Shown here: positions 9,750 to 19,206 of the stretch, piece by piece
Layout: each line of letters opens with the position of its first letter
Numbering within the stretch: position 1 is the stretch's first letter
Source: Hemicentrotus pulcherrimus
Taxonomy: Eukaryota > Echinodermata > Echinoidea > Camarodonta > Strongylocentrotidae
Reading direction: 5' to 3'
Assembly: GCA_003118195.1 (NCBI GenBank)
Contig: BEXV01000579.1
Span: forward strand, 174,099-195,783
DNA: 21,685 nt
Position numbers and translations under genes: made by a program
Notes under the pieces: model-generated
What the model was told of the DNA's origin: nothing
Seen by the model: the letters and a program-made list of their open reading frames with translations, nothing else
Database searches by the model: none

Positions 9750-10077
9750 GGCCTGTCCTCATCAGCTCGAGTTTGCCAAATAATCTGCTATTTTCAGACT
9801 CAGGAAATTATCCTGCAGCTCAAAGTTGCGTCTCCACCAGAATGATACACTCATCACAAAGTATAGCTCGGACGGGCGCAACTTAGCCCGCTCTTTCCCA
9901 AATAGCGGGATATTTTGGAAACAAGACAAAGATTTCTTGGGATATTCTCTAAACCAAATATCACGCTAATTGCAATTAACTGTGGGCTGATGAAAACGCA
10001 AATTAACTGGCTAATTTGTGATAGGGATAGTTAAAATAGCGGGTCACTTTACAAACTCGAGCTGATGAAAACATGCC
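9750..10077. mobile_element. MITE-like element with ~45-bp terminal inverted repeats
   Basis: The left end (GGCCTGTCCTCATCAGCTCG...) and the reverse complement of the right end (GGCATGTTTTCATCAGCTCG...) match at 36 of the first 45 positions, including a perfect 17-bp core TCATCAGCTCGAGTTTG and a second shared block GCTATTTT. The 328-bp interior encodes nothing. Internal repeats are present: AAATAGCGGG twice, and CTGATGAAAAC near 9985 and again in the right end. I could not identify a target-site duplication. Most simply this is a non-autonomous DNA transposon inserted in the NAV intron. The superfamily is not assignable by eye. Confidence 0.75.
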
Positions 10078-10726
10078 TATAGGTTCTTTCTGACCACCAA
10101 ATGTATTACTCCATTACATGCTTGAATTAGTTGCAAAAGGGCATTATGCTCATCAATGCATGTTCACTCATCTTTGCCCATTCAAAATCACTGACTTATA
10201 AATATTTGTCAGGTTGCAAAGAAAATTTAAAAGGACAATTCTTTTTCTTTTTTTTTTAATTTTGGGTTAAAATATACTCATACGCAAATTTGAACAAAGA
10301 TATCCAATAATTCTCTTTTAAAAAATTGTATAATTCTTCTCCTCAACAATTAAAAAGACATGCTGCAAAGAGAAGAAGAAATATTTCATGTATTCCTGAG
10401 ATGATAGAGCAACACCAATTGACATGGACAATAAAATAGTGCATTTCCTGCTTCAAATCTGGTTCACTGCAAACTTCATGCAAAATTCAAAATACACGGA
10501 AGAAGAAACGATCAAATGTAAAAACTGGGAAAGAAAATGTCAAAAGTATGTGATGATCAAAATCAGCAAAATTGAACTGGCAACAAATGAACATGATCAA
10601 AAAAGTGAAAAAAAAGTCATTCAATCTATAGTGTAAATAAGGCTGAATATCTGTTGATTAAATAAAAATATACAAAACTATAGTGTGAGGTATATACACG
10701 CAGAGTATACTTGTTTTGGAGTTTAC

Positions 10727-10744
10727 CTTTCCTACGAACATTGC
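10727..10744 (-). CDS. NAV: Candidate 18-nt microexon of the neuron navigator gene
   Basis: The minus strand has a pyrimidine-rich tract (TTCTTTTTATCCTTCTTCAC) ending in CGTTTGCAG, then 18 nt, then the donor GGAAAG|GTAAAC. Its phase is 1-1, fitting between exon C and the next exon. It adds six residues, spelling G-NVRRK-G, a basic insertion in a basic linker. A TGC lies immediately at the acceptor (TTTGCAG), a feature reported for SRRM4-dependent neural microexons. As no family alignment was available, it may be a chance pair of splice-like sites, but the good acceptor, good donor, right phase and same AAAG|GTAAA donor context as the 30-nt candidate make it plausible. Confidence 0.55.
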
Positions 10745-11412
10745 CTGCAAACGTTGAGTGAAGAAGGATAAAAAGAATTACGTCTTTTGAATTAACAAGA
10801 CATTTTTTCTTCTCCTTTTCAAGGGAGTATACTGTATTCAATATGCAAGATATGGAGGTCAGGCAGGTTAGTATGTTCCTACATACAGATTTGCCTCTGA
10901 AAGAAGATTCATTGTGAAATGAACTTATAGATTATTGAAAAGAAACACATCATTCCAGCTTTTAAGAAAGGGGGGATATACATGAAATGGATGGCATGAG
11001 AGAGGAAAGATATTAAGAAGTTTGCAACTATAGACAAAAAGGACATGGAGAAGAATAAACATATCCAAGGATAGATTCTATTTTAATAGCTTCCTAGGAG
11101 AATTGGCGGCTCAACTTTTCAAACTGCACTTCTAAATTCCAAGTAAAACTACCAACACAACTGTACCACTTTGTGTCTCCAGAGTACAGTCTTGTTTGAT
11201 GGCAAGCCAATGTAACTCTGGTTTTCATTTATGTAACACATAAAATAACACAACAATGCATACATACATACATGTATATCTCAGATTGAATTTCATGCAT
11301 TCATACATGTCACTAAGATTGATTCTCTGCCATTTCAACAGTCTTGCCTACATGCAGCCAAACGTTATTTACTTTCTAGATGTTTCAAAGACCACATGCC
11401 TCCTTTCCTTAC
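10745..11412 (-). other. NAV: Intron between the 18-nt microexon and exon C (668 nt)
   Basis: AT-rich intron following the exon C donor CTCAG|GTAAGG. Nothing else is recognisable. A CATACATACATACATG run at 11257-11275 is simple sequence. Confidence 0.6.
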
Positions 11413-12409
11413 CTGAGTTTTGTGAGGATGAGCCAGCTGGGGGCTGCCGCCGTACAACCCCTGCAGTACTCGTAGCCCCATGGCTTGGCCTTGTCTGGGG
11501 CTTGGGCATACTGGTCACTGACCCGCCGGACGACCGCCCGGATGAATGGTGGTAGCCGGAGCTACTAGCCCCGCTCTGACTTCTAGCCCCGTGGCTGCTT
11601 GAGCTACTAACTGTGCTGTGGTTGGTGGGTTTTGAAGGAGCTTGTTCGGTGGGGGATAACGAACGTTGCTTCAGACCTTGCCCTGCTATTCGGCGCTGAT
11701 CAACACTTACAGCATTTCTAGATCCGTTGAGGGCAGGTTGCCCGAGCTGTGTGTGCGGGTTGGGAGTGGAGCGCCCTGATGTATGCGGGTTGGGTGTGAC
11801 CCTTCCCGACTTTTGCTGATTGGTGCTACGGGTTGCTTCTCTTTCCTGCGTCGCTCGACCTCTGCTTTGATTACTAGCCCCGTTCAAAGGCACATGTGAA
11901 GGAGGCGACTGCGACCGTGAGGCTGCTCTTCCCGAACTCTGCGCCGCTCTCCCTGTACTTTGTGCCTCTCTACCTTTACCTGCACCGCTCTGTGCAACGC
12001 GTCTGACTGACTGGTTTGGTGCAACCTTTGCCTGTTGCGTTACGCCGTTACTTGCCCCAACGTGGACTTGTCGGTCAGTCTGTTTCTGGACACCACTGGT
12101 CAAGTTCTGAGACGACTTGTTAATTCCTTGATACGAGCCATTAATCCTTGAGGCTGCTTGACCTGCTATGTTGTTATTGTTTCCATTGGCTCGACTTGAC
12201 CCATTGGGTATAGCACGCCCTTGAGTCCTGGTTGAGTTTGAGGCAACTGACAAGCTGTTGGTTGATGAGTTGATCGATGATGGTTCCCCAAAGGACAAAG
12301 AGGTTCCGTTGACCGTGGCCTGAGGCCTGACTGCAAGACGGGCACCTGTTACTTTTAGTTGGGCCGACGAGGGCTTGGAGTGACCGTTTGGGCGTGGCGG
12401 TGGAGGAGG
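11413..12409 (-). CDS. NAV: Neuron navigator homologue, exon C (low-complexity linker)
   Basis: 997 nt, encoding about 332 residues directly after the CH-domain exons. It begins with PPPPPRPNGHSKP and continues as Ser/Asn/Gln/Arg/Gly-rich disordered sequence, as NAV proteins have between the CH domain and their later regions. A ten-residue tandem duplication SGRVTPNPHT / SGRSTPNPHT lies at 11750-11809, and GRAAQS-type repeats precede it. Boundaries: acceptor TTCCTATGTATCAG|CCTCCT (phase 0, matching exon B's CAG|GTGAGG donor) and donor AACTCAG|GTAAGG (phase 1, matching exon D and both microexons). The ATG at 12416-12418 is just upstream of the acceptor and is better read as intron, although an alternative start there cannot be excluded. 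The sequence itself is not diagnostic; the frame and splice continuity are. Confidence 0.85.
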
Positions 12410-12795
12410 CTGATACATAGGAAGAGAGAAAGGGTGTTTGAAAATAACTTGTATTAAAACTATGCAATTATGTAAGTCAAGCTATCCCGTAGTAGTAAAT
12501 ATTATTGAGGAATGCCAAAAATAAACAAGACGAGTTTAGAATTAATTAGCCATTCTTATTAACAAAATAATTTGCTTATAAACAAAGAATAGTGACCTAC
12601 AAGCTTACATTTTTGTTTAATTACCTAAACAAAATAAAGAATTATTCCAAAATACATCTTCAATAAGGTAATGCATGCAAGGCACCTGTTGTACACTACT
12701 TCATTCTTGCTATTACACATTTTAGGAATATTCTGTACTACCATAGTACTGCATTCATTACCTGTATAACTCATAAAGCTTCCATCAGAATAGCA

Positions 12796-12925
12796 GCCTT
12801 TTCACACACAGCTAAAATTCTATAAACATGACTAGTATAAACGTGTTTCGAACGTGTTTAAACTAATCACGAGCCTTTCACACACAGAAATTTTGGTGCG
12901 ATCTTTAATCGTTTCGTGATTAACN
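12796..12925. repeat. Short direct and inverted repeats next to an ambiguous base
   Basis: AGCCTTTTCACACACAG (about 12796) recurs as AGCCTTTCACACACAG (about 12872), 76 bases later. ACGTGTTT occurs twice in 12841-12860, and AATCACGA (about 12865) is the reverse complement of TCGTGATT (about 12915). The single N at 12925 sits at the end of this block, perhaps reflecting assembly trouble in repeated sequence. Confidence 0.5.
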
Positions 12926-13307
12926 ACAATGTTATTATTGTAATCAACCAGGTGATTGTATAAATGTGTTCTTTTCTCGTAAAGAAGTCACGAAGTTTTG
13001 GATTGAAGTTGAAAAAAATATAAAGAAATATTTTATGTCAAATTCTAATTTCAAACTATGCCATTTATTGTTTGGTATTGAGTTTAATTAAAAGAAGAAA
13101 AAGATGTTGATATCATTTTGAATTATGCACTTTTTACAAATTACAAGAGCTTTGTTGGAAAAGAATTTAAAAAGAAAAGAACAAAACAGAGACTTCTTCA
13201 TTATTTTGTTTTACCTCTTAAACTATCGTTTACAGATAGAAGAAAATATTTTATGTAGAAAACCTTGTATATCCCTCTAGTAATGGAGGCAAATACTGAA
13301 AATATGA

Positions 13308-13309
<2 letters not shown>

Positions 13310-13348
<39 letters not shown>
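13310..13348. repeat. (AT)n microsatellite, ~39 bp
   Basis: Uninterrupted alternating A and T. The isoleucine-tyrosine runs in both strands' reading frames here are products of it and not protein. Confidence 0.97.
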
Positions 13349-13352
<4 letters not shown>

Positions 13353-13987
13353 GTAATGAGAAAAAAAAAAAAACGAACCAACAATATAGAAAAGTATATA
13401 TTTTTGTAAAGGTACTTATCATCATATCTTACCTTTTCAGGATAAACACAAGAACAAGAGAGAAATCTTTACAGACAGAAGCGTATATCTCAAGGTACTA
13501 CAGAGTAGATCAATACTAGACTTTATACTGAGCTAAGACAAGTATTCCAACTTCACAAAGAGAAGTTTCACAGAATACATCGTATGGAAGAGGTAGAAAT
13601 ACACAATGTTCAATCATTACAAAGTACATCTCTACATGAAGACTGTGTGATGTGACTACATACAGAGCTCCAGGCATAAAGTATGTGATAGCTACAGATT
13701 CCCAAGGTTTACAGTGACTATATATCATTGTCATGTCTTCCTTGTTCAAACCAGGAATGACATTTAATGTTCACAAATTCCCATGAAATGACCATATATT
13801 TAGTGATGTCTTTGTTTGTTTGTCAACAAGGAAATAACACCTTTATCCCACACAGTCAACATAAGAACTGATACTAAGGTGTAAACTGAGCTGACCTATT
13901 CACCCAAAACCTTTTCTATTCATCTTTTTTTATACTTGACTTTAGTGCACCTTGGTCTAGTGAACAAATACATATAACACCTGGGGA

Positions 13988-14270
13988 GTGTTTCACAAAG
14001 ACTAAGATTGTCTTAAAGTTGAATTTAACTATGGCAGGCCTTTCATGCCAATGGTTCCTCTAACCATTCCTGACATTGGTTTCTCGAGGAACGTACAAAT
14101 CATGGTAACAAATCAACAGAATTTACCTTTTTCGATAGTTCATTATTAAATTTTAAAAAATATTATCTAAAGATCATAATTGAGAGACAGATGGTAAGAG
14201 CAAATAGTGGCATGAACAGCCTGCCATAGTTAAGTCCAACTTAAAGTCAATCTTAGTCTTTGTGAAACAC
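13988..14270. mobile_element. MITE with 52-bp terminal inverted repeats
   Basis: Left end 13988-14039 (GTGTTTCACAAAGACTAAGA...) and the reverse complement of 14219-14270 agree at 48 of 52 positions, starting with a perfect 23-bp match and ending with a perfect TTAACTATGGCAGGC. The total of 283 bp is far too short for a transposase, and the 179-bp interior is AT-rich and non-coding. High TIR identity suggests a relatively recent insertion into the NAV intron. No clear target-site duplication is visible, so the exact outer boundary may lie a few bases further out. Transcribed in the NAV pre-mRNA it would fold into a long hairpin. Confidence 0.9.
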
Positions 14271-14952
14271 ACCAATGTACAGGGCAAATGATGGTGGTAG
14301 GATGGATTGGGGGGGGGGTGCTAAGGAGCCAACAACTTTATCGTCATTTTCAAGTCTGAACAATTTGTACAAAATTAAAATTTCTTTGGGAGATATTCCT
14401 CAAGCAAAACTTTATTTGCCTTTTATATACAGGGATATTAAGCAGAGCATTCAGTCTAATTCATAAAATCTAATTTATATTACTTCATTTGTTTTAATTA
14501 AAGATATCTATTCTCTGTTTTCCAAAGACACGAGCCACATGATCCCATGATATTAGTGTCACATTATGTAGAAATAAAAGAAAGTTATACATATATACCA
14601 ATCTATTACAGGGAGAGAGAGTGAGAGAAGAGATCAGGTTCACTTTATACTTACTAACACACTGCTATTAGCACAAACCGTACTGTATAACTAAATATCT
14701 TTATGCCTTGGTATATATCTTACATACACAGTAGAGTAATAGTGTGCTATCAGAAACTATCAACCTGGTTCCAATAGTGTTGTATTTGGGGCAATTACCT
14801 AACCTAGTTGACTACAGTATGAGGCACATTACTCAATAATGTATACACGGTGTGCAAAATTTATGCAACTTGTTATTTATAGATCACAGGTAAGAAATCT
14901 CAAGAGAGGCCGATTGGGATGGATAGAATCGAACATCGATTTCTCGCCTCAC

Positions 14953-15116
14953 CTGAGCGTGTTTTGCATTCTGCGCTCGTTGCTGGGCAACCGTATTCCC
15001 GCCTCCTGCAGCAGCTTTCTTGCGCCTTTCCTGATCCTCTTGCTGGAGGAGTTGCTTGTAGCGTGACAAGGAGAAGAAGAGTCCCAAGACGGACTTGAGG
15101 TTACCTTGATGTAGAT
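14953..15116 (-). CDS. NAV: Neuron navigator homologue, exon B (end of CH domain)
   Basis: 164 nt. The translation GNLKSVLGLFFSLSRYKQ is a near match to the end of the calponin-homology domain in NAV2, NAV3 and UNC-53 (vertebrate pattern GNLKAILGLFFSLSRYKQ). It is followed by LLQQEDQERRKKAAAGGG and a Gln/Ala-rich stretch, where vertebrate NAVs also have a Gln-rich segment. The CH domain in this family is tied to cytoskeletal association and is present in NAV2/NAV3 and UNC-53 but absent from NAV1, so this gene is of the CH-containing type. Acceptor TTTCTTTCCAATTCAG|ATCTAC (phase 1, completing the Asp codon with exon A), donor GCTCAG|GTGAGG (phase 0). This is the best family evidence in the window. 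Confidence 0.93.
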
Positions 15117-16115
15117 CTGAATTGGAAAGAAACATGACATATAATGGAAGAGGTGGAACAGTGTTGTTTTTAGAAATGTTGTTATTCCAAACGATGAACA
15201 ACCATTCCCAAGAAAACCTAAGCCGTTATTCTTCATTTTGTTAATGAAATGAAGCTAATATTGAATTTTTAATTCATGCAGATGGGGAAATGTTATATTT
15301 CCTATTAAATATACTACATGTACATTGTGTGTCCCTTTTGTAGCCAACATCAAATTCTGTAGATGACTTTACAGAAATTATGAATACAATGTATGTCATG
15401 TACAGTATGTCATATCTGTGAAATTTAAATATTAGCAGTGTCCTAATATTCAAATTATGCAAGGAAATCCGTTTACTTGCTAGACTTCACTGTCAGACAC
15501 TATTGAGTCACTGACAGGCTTCTTCTTTGGTAATAACATACATCAACTGAGCTGTAAAGGGGAAATGAGTATGTATCTACATCAGTAACCCTCTTCTTGT
15601 AATGGCCAAAATTAAACTGATTGAATCTTTGCGCAGCATAATAAATTTGTCCATTCGGTACAATGGTCTGAAAATCAGACTATCACTTACTGGCTCTATA
15701 GCTCTTAAGTCGATTTGACAACTAATGGTTGTTATTTACTTAAAGACATTTTCAAGCTCCCTTTTTTAAGGGAAGTACTAAATCAGTATTATCTCTCAAA
15801 TGCCTTTGGAATTTAACCTTTCCATTTTTTTTTGCCAGCAAATGGGACATTTACATGTAACCTTTAAACAAAAAGAAAAATAACAGATCTTATTATGATG
15901 ATAAACAAATTACTAACAAATAATGGGATTCAATAGTTTTTAAAAAGTTACATTACTTCAATACCACATAATCTTGTAATTAGTAGAATACTGCATATAC
16001 AATATTATCAGATCAATTAACCCACACCCTCCGCCCCCAACCTTCTCCCCCCCTCCCCCTCAAAAAAAAAACAAACAAACAAACAAACAAACAATAGGGA
16101 AAAAATAACACTCAC
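15117..16115 (-). other. NAV: Intron between exons B and A (999 nt)
   Basis: Phase-1 GT-AG intron. It contains a C-rich stretch (16021-16060) running into a (CAAA)n repeat just downstream of exon A's donor. No other exon seen. Confidence 0.8.
16062..16093. repeat. (CAAA)n simple repeat
   Basis: An A-run followed by about six CAAA units on the plus strand, preceded by a C/T-rich stretch. It lies 23 bases from exon A's donor site on the intron side. Confidence 0.9.
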
Positions 16116-16188
16116 CTCTGGCTAAAAGACCATCAGTTGCTACTCCTTTAGAGTTTAGACATCCTAAACATTTCTCAATGTTCTCTAT
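16116..16188 (-). CDS. NAV: Neuron navigator homologue, exon A (CH domain, middle part)
   Basis: 73 nt encoding IENIEKCLGCLNSKGVATDG plus LLAR. It matches the NAV CH-domain segment whose vertebrate pattern is IENI(D)xCLxFLAAKGINIQGL. Acceptor TTTTCCTTACAG|ATAGAG (phase 0) and donor CCAGAG|GTGAGT (phase 1). Spliced to exon B it gives LLAR-D-LHQGNLKSVLG, an uninterrupted CH C-terminal half of about 45 residues. No Met is present in exon A or B, so this is not a first coding exon; the first half of the CH domain must come from exons further upstream. Confidence 0.92.
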
Positions 16189-18857
16189 CTGTAAGGAAAA
16201 ACAAACAAAAAAATACTCATTGTAATAAATTTAAATACAAAAATAGTATGAAATATAAAAAAGGAACACAAATAAACAACCGTTCCCTCACAAACAAACA
16301 AAATATATATATATATATATAAAGTCCCACTTTTACAGAGAAACAATTAATGTATGGGAAAGGTCTCATATGAGTATGATAAATACACGGCAAATAAAGG
16401 GGAGAGTAACAAAAACAAAATAATTAAATTAACATAATCAGTTGCTAAGAACTATACTCTTTAGAAACATTATGTGACTGAGTGATGTGTTAACCCTATG
16501 GTGAATCAAAAGAACTAATGCCCTTATGCATTGCAGCATACCATAATCAGGCTTTGCCATAAAAAAGTACTAATAAAAAGCTTTAACAAAGAAGAAAAAC
16601 ATGATGGAGTCCAAGATTGAATATTTGAAAACTAGACTGTAACGGTTACAAATATTCTCTGCTCTTTCGTTCTATTTTGATGTTAAACAAAGTCTAAAGG
16701 TTCGCTGGCAGAGATGACAGTAAGAGGTTGCTAAAGTTGAATGGCACTCACAAAAAAGGAACAATATTGAAAATCGCAGACGCTCAGCTGTTTGTTTAAT
16801 CCTAGCCTATCATATTTCTTGGCAATAATTGATAAATGACTATTTATTTAAGATAACAGCAATTCAAAACAAAACCATCAGGTAAAGGCATCAACTCCCA
16901 TGTTGACAATGAAACTGATACCAGGATTCAAGTAATTATTCGGTTTCAGCTGATCAAATAGCCATTAAAATGACAAATACAATTTGAAAGATAAAAGGCA
17001 GATACTCCAAAAAAAAAATCTTGACAAAGCATGTTTCCCATAATATTTAAATGGGCATATTACCTGACTAAAATGAAAACAAAATATTGGCATAAGTCAC
17101 AATACATCATATTTCATTTTTGTTTTATATTGGAAATGATGAGTACAAAATAAGACTCCAAATGAATAGAATTAAACCCATTTTGACCCTAAAGATTGAA
17201 AAATAATGTCTCACATGACTCAAAGCTATCAAAAAAATAAACATGTAATAAAAACCCACACAGCTCTACATAGCATAAGAGAACCCTATACACCACGACG
17301 ACGCACCCACACCGAAATGACATCGCATCAAATATCATACTTGGAAGAGCATACAGGCATCACACACCAGAGGAAATTATGCAGCTGGGTTATTTATAAC
17401 GCTTGATGTAATTTCTGCTCTCGGCGACTGACGTTGTTACCCCATTCTACCCATCTCTTACAGGAGATCAATACAGCCTCGCTCAAAGGCTCTCCAATTA
17501 ATGGTCACGTTGTACTCTAGTAGACCTACTGTATACATATATATGTTAAAAAACTCTACTCTGGTCCAAGTTCATTAAAAAATAGACATAAGTCACAACT
17601 TCCTATTATCTACATGTACGTAATGTTTATGCACGCATAGAGTTGGATGAAAATATCATCAACAAAACAATGAAAATGTCAAATGTCCTTGTTAACAATA
17701 TCACTGAAGCATTGACACAAGACTATATGGCTATGATGGAGTACCAGTAAGCACAATGTACTTACCCTGCAACCTTTTAGTTAATTCATGCAAGGTTTAT
17801 ATAGTGTAAACTTAAATCAGGTGTATGGGCATCTGAAGGTTACTTGCTTTATTAACAACAAGAATATATGAATAGAATTTAATTGGAAAAGATTCTGAGT
17901 TAAAAGCCTGTTAAAATGACTCTACTAAAAATATTTATAAAAAACAATGTAGGAAGCTAGATGGGTATTAAGACTGTGTAAAACGTATATGACTTCAAAC
18001 CTTCCATGCTCTTAGCCTCCCATACGTGAATAAAATAAGGGAATGAATTACATGTACATGAGGAATCAGGATAGATATATAAAATATAACCATTGTAAGA
18101 ATCCTATATTTAATTTATAATTGGCCTATTCAATGATGATTGCATTTGTCCTTGTTCAATTAGATTTTTTTGTTTACACAACCTATATCTTTTTCAATTA
18201 GTGCTACACCATAGCACTCAAATAAAATCAATACTGCTGCCATATGTTTATATGATTCCAAACAATAATAAAGTAATTAACAAGGTTAGGCTAAGAGAGA
18301 GATACCATAACACAAAACCGACTTTAGATCAATAATGCAATATAACAACTCATCTCTTTATTAGTCACATTTATTTCCCTAGAGCAGATAGAATCATTGA
18401 TTTTCTTCACCCTCATTTTATTAGTGAATAGGTGCATTTTGTTTTTACAGATGTCAATTTGGAGAAAATGTTCACCTTTTGTATTACACACCGAAAGAGG
18501 CTCAAACAAAAGACCTGCTTACAATAAATCAGAGTATCATTTATAAAAAGTGTCCACAACAAAGCTAAAATCACAAATCCTTGCAATAATTGATGGTTGA
18601 TGGTTCATTATTGTTTTATCAGACCGCTAAGGAAGCTAATATCACTCCATATAATCCTATATCTTCTACAGAGAGAGTGGTAGAAATGTTCTTCTATTTG
18701 TTGTTTACACCGATTCATTGGAAACTAATCTGAACAGGTAAATGTCACAATAATGATATACAGGAAGAGAATATGTTGTTCAAACTTCCTTTTCCCAACC
18801 ATTTCTGGAGAGTGACACTCCAACTCCATTCCCCTTTTCTCCTTATATATCCCCTTT
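16189..18857 (-). other. NAV: Upstream intron/5' region of NAV; no exon seen
   Basis: AT-rich, with an (AT)n run at 16303-16320. I looked for the preceding CH exon, which should end in phase 0 and encode the first helices of the domain, and did not find it. Two good-looking donor-type sites occur on the minus strand: CAG|GTAATA at 17064 behind a pyrimidine tract, and GCAGG|GTAAGT at 17764. Neither has an open phase-0 exon in front of it. The plus-strand frame at 17206-17406 has no recognisable domain. Confidence 0.55.
16303..16320. repeat. (AT)n short microsatellite
   Basis: Nine AT units in the intron upstream of exon A. Confidence 0.95.
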
Positions 18858-18918
18858 CCCCCTCTCTCTCTCTCTCTCTCCCCCTCTCTATCTCTCTCTC
18901 CCCCTCTCTATCTCTCTA
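18858..18918. repeat. Interrupted (CT)n microsatellite with exact 20-bp duplication
   Basis: Pyrimidine-only stretch. TCTCTCTCTCCCCCTCTCTA occurs twice back to back (18871-18890, 18891-18910). Confidence 0.92.
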
Positions 18919-19082
18919 TATCCATACCATCTATGTGGATATCTGACATTAATCCACAATCTCTACTATTACATCCCTAGGCTAATGCAAATTGTGTAAT
19001 CTACTACTACATTACCTCTGAGTTCAGTCACTGGATTACACCAAACTCCTCACGCTTTGCATAGATTCCTACTCCTGCCATG

Positions 19083-19152
19083 TTATATATATTCCAATTA
19101 TATTTTCCAGTTATATATTCCGGCTATATATATATTCCAGTGATATATTCCT
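19083..19152. repeat. Short AT-rich minisatellite (TATATATTCCRG-like units)
   Basis: About five variable units of 13-17 bases, each ending in TTCC plus two bases (TATATTCCAA, TATTTTCCAG, TATATTCCGG, TATATTCCAG, TATATTCCTC). Confidence 0.75.
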
Positions 19153-19206
19153 CCAAGCGACAAGGCATGTTTTCAAGGTTCAAAATACATGTGTAAGCTG
19201 GATGTT

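Larger units (their letters stand above)
8726..10726 (-). other. NAV: Intron between the two candidate microexons, containing repeats
   Basis: 2001 nt of AT-rich intron. It carries a perfect hairpin at 8837-8863, a 26-bp G-rich tandem repeat at 8896-8950 and a MITE-like element at 9750-10077. A potential donor CTAAG|GTAACT at 9484-9490 is preceded by an in-frame TAA, so no exon is called there. Confidence 0.55.
12410..14952 (-). other. NAV: Intron between exons C and B (2543 nt), with repeats
   Basis: Phase-0 intron. It holds a short duplicated segment around 12796-12900 (AGCCTTTTCACACACAG and AGCCTTTCACACACAG), one ambiguous base at 12925, an (AT)n microsatellite at 13310-13348 and a MITE-like element at 13988-14270. 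I found no additional in-frame exon. The donor-like AAAAG|GTAAGA at 13432 has no open exon in front of it. Confidence 0.7.

Noticed and set aside
12416..12418. ATG as the start codon of exon C
   Set aside because: It precedes the acceptor ATGTATCAG by two codons, and exon B's CAG|GTGAGG donor joins in the right phase; an alternative start remains possible but has no promoter support.
13201..13519. Isoleucine-tyrosine-rich frames on both strands
   Set aside because: Translation of the (AT)n microsatellite.
17206..17406. 66-codon plus-strand frame rich in His/Thr/Arg
   Set aside because: No recognisable domain, no coding neighbours on this strand, and no splice or promoter context.
17764..17860. 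Non-coding first exon of NAV ending at GCAGG|GTAAGT, with an upstream TATATAAAC
   Set aside because: The donor is good, but exons A and B contain no ATG to start from and the TATA-like string is expected by chance in such AT-rich DNA.
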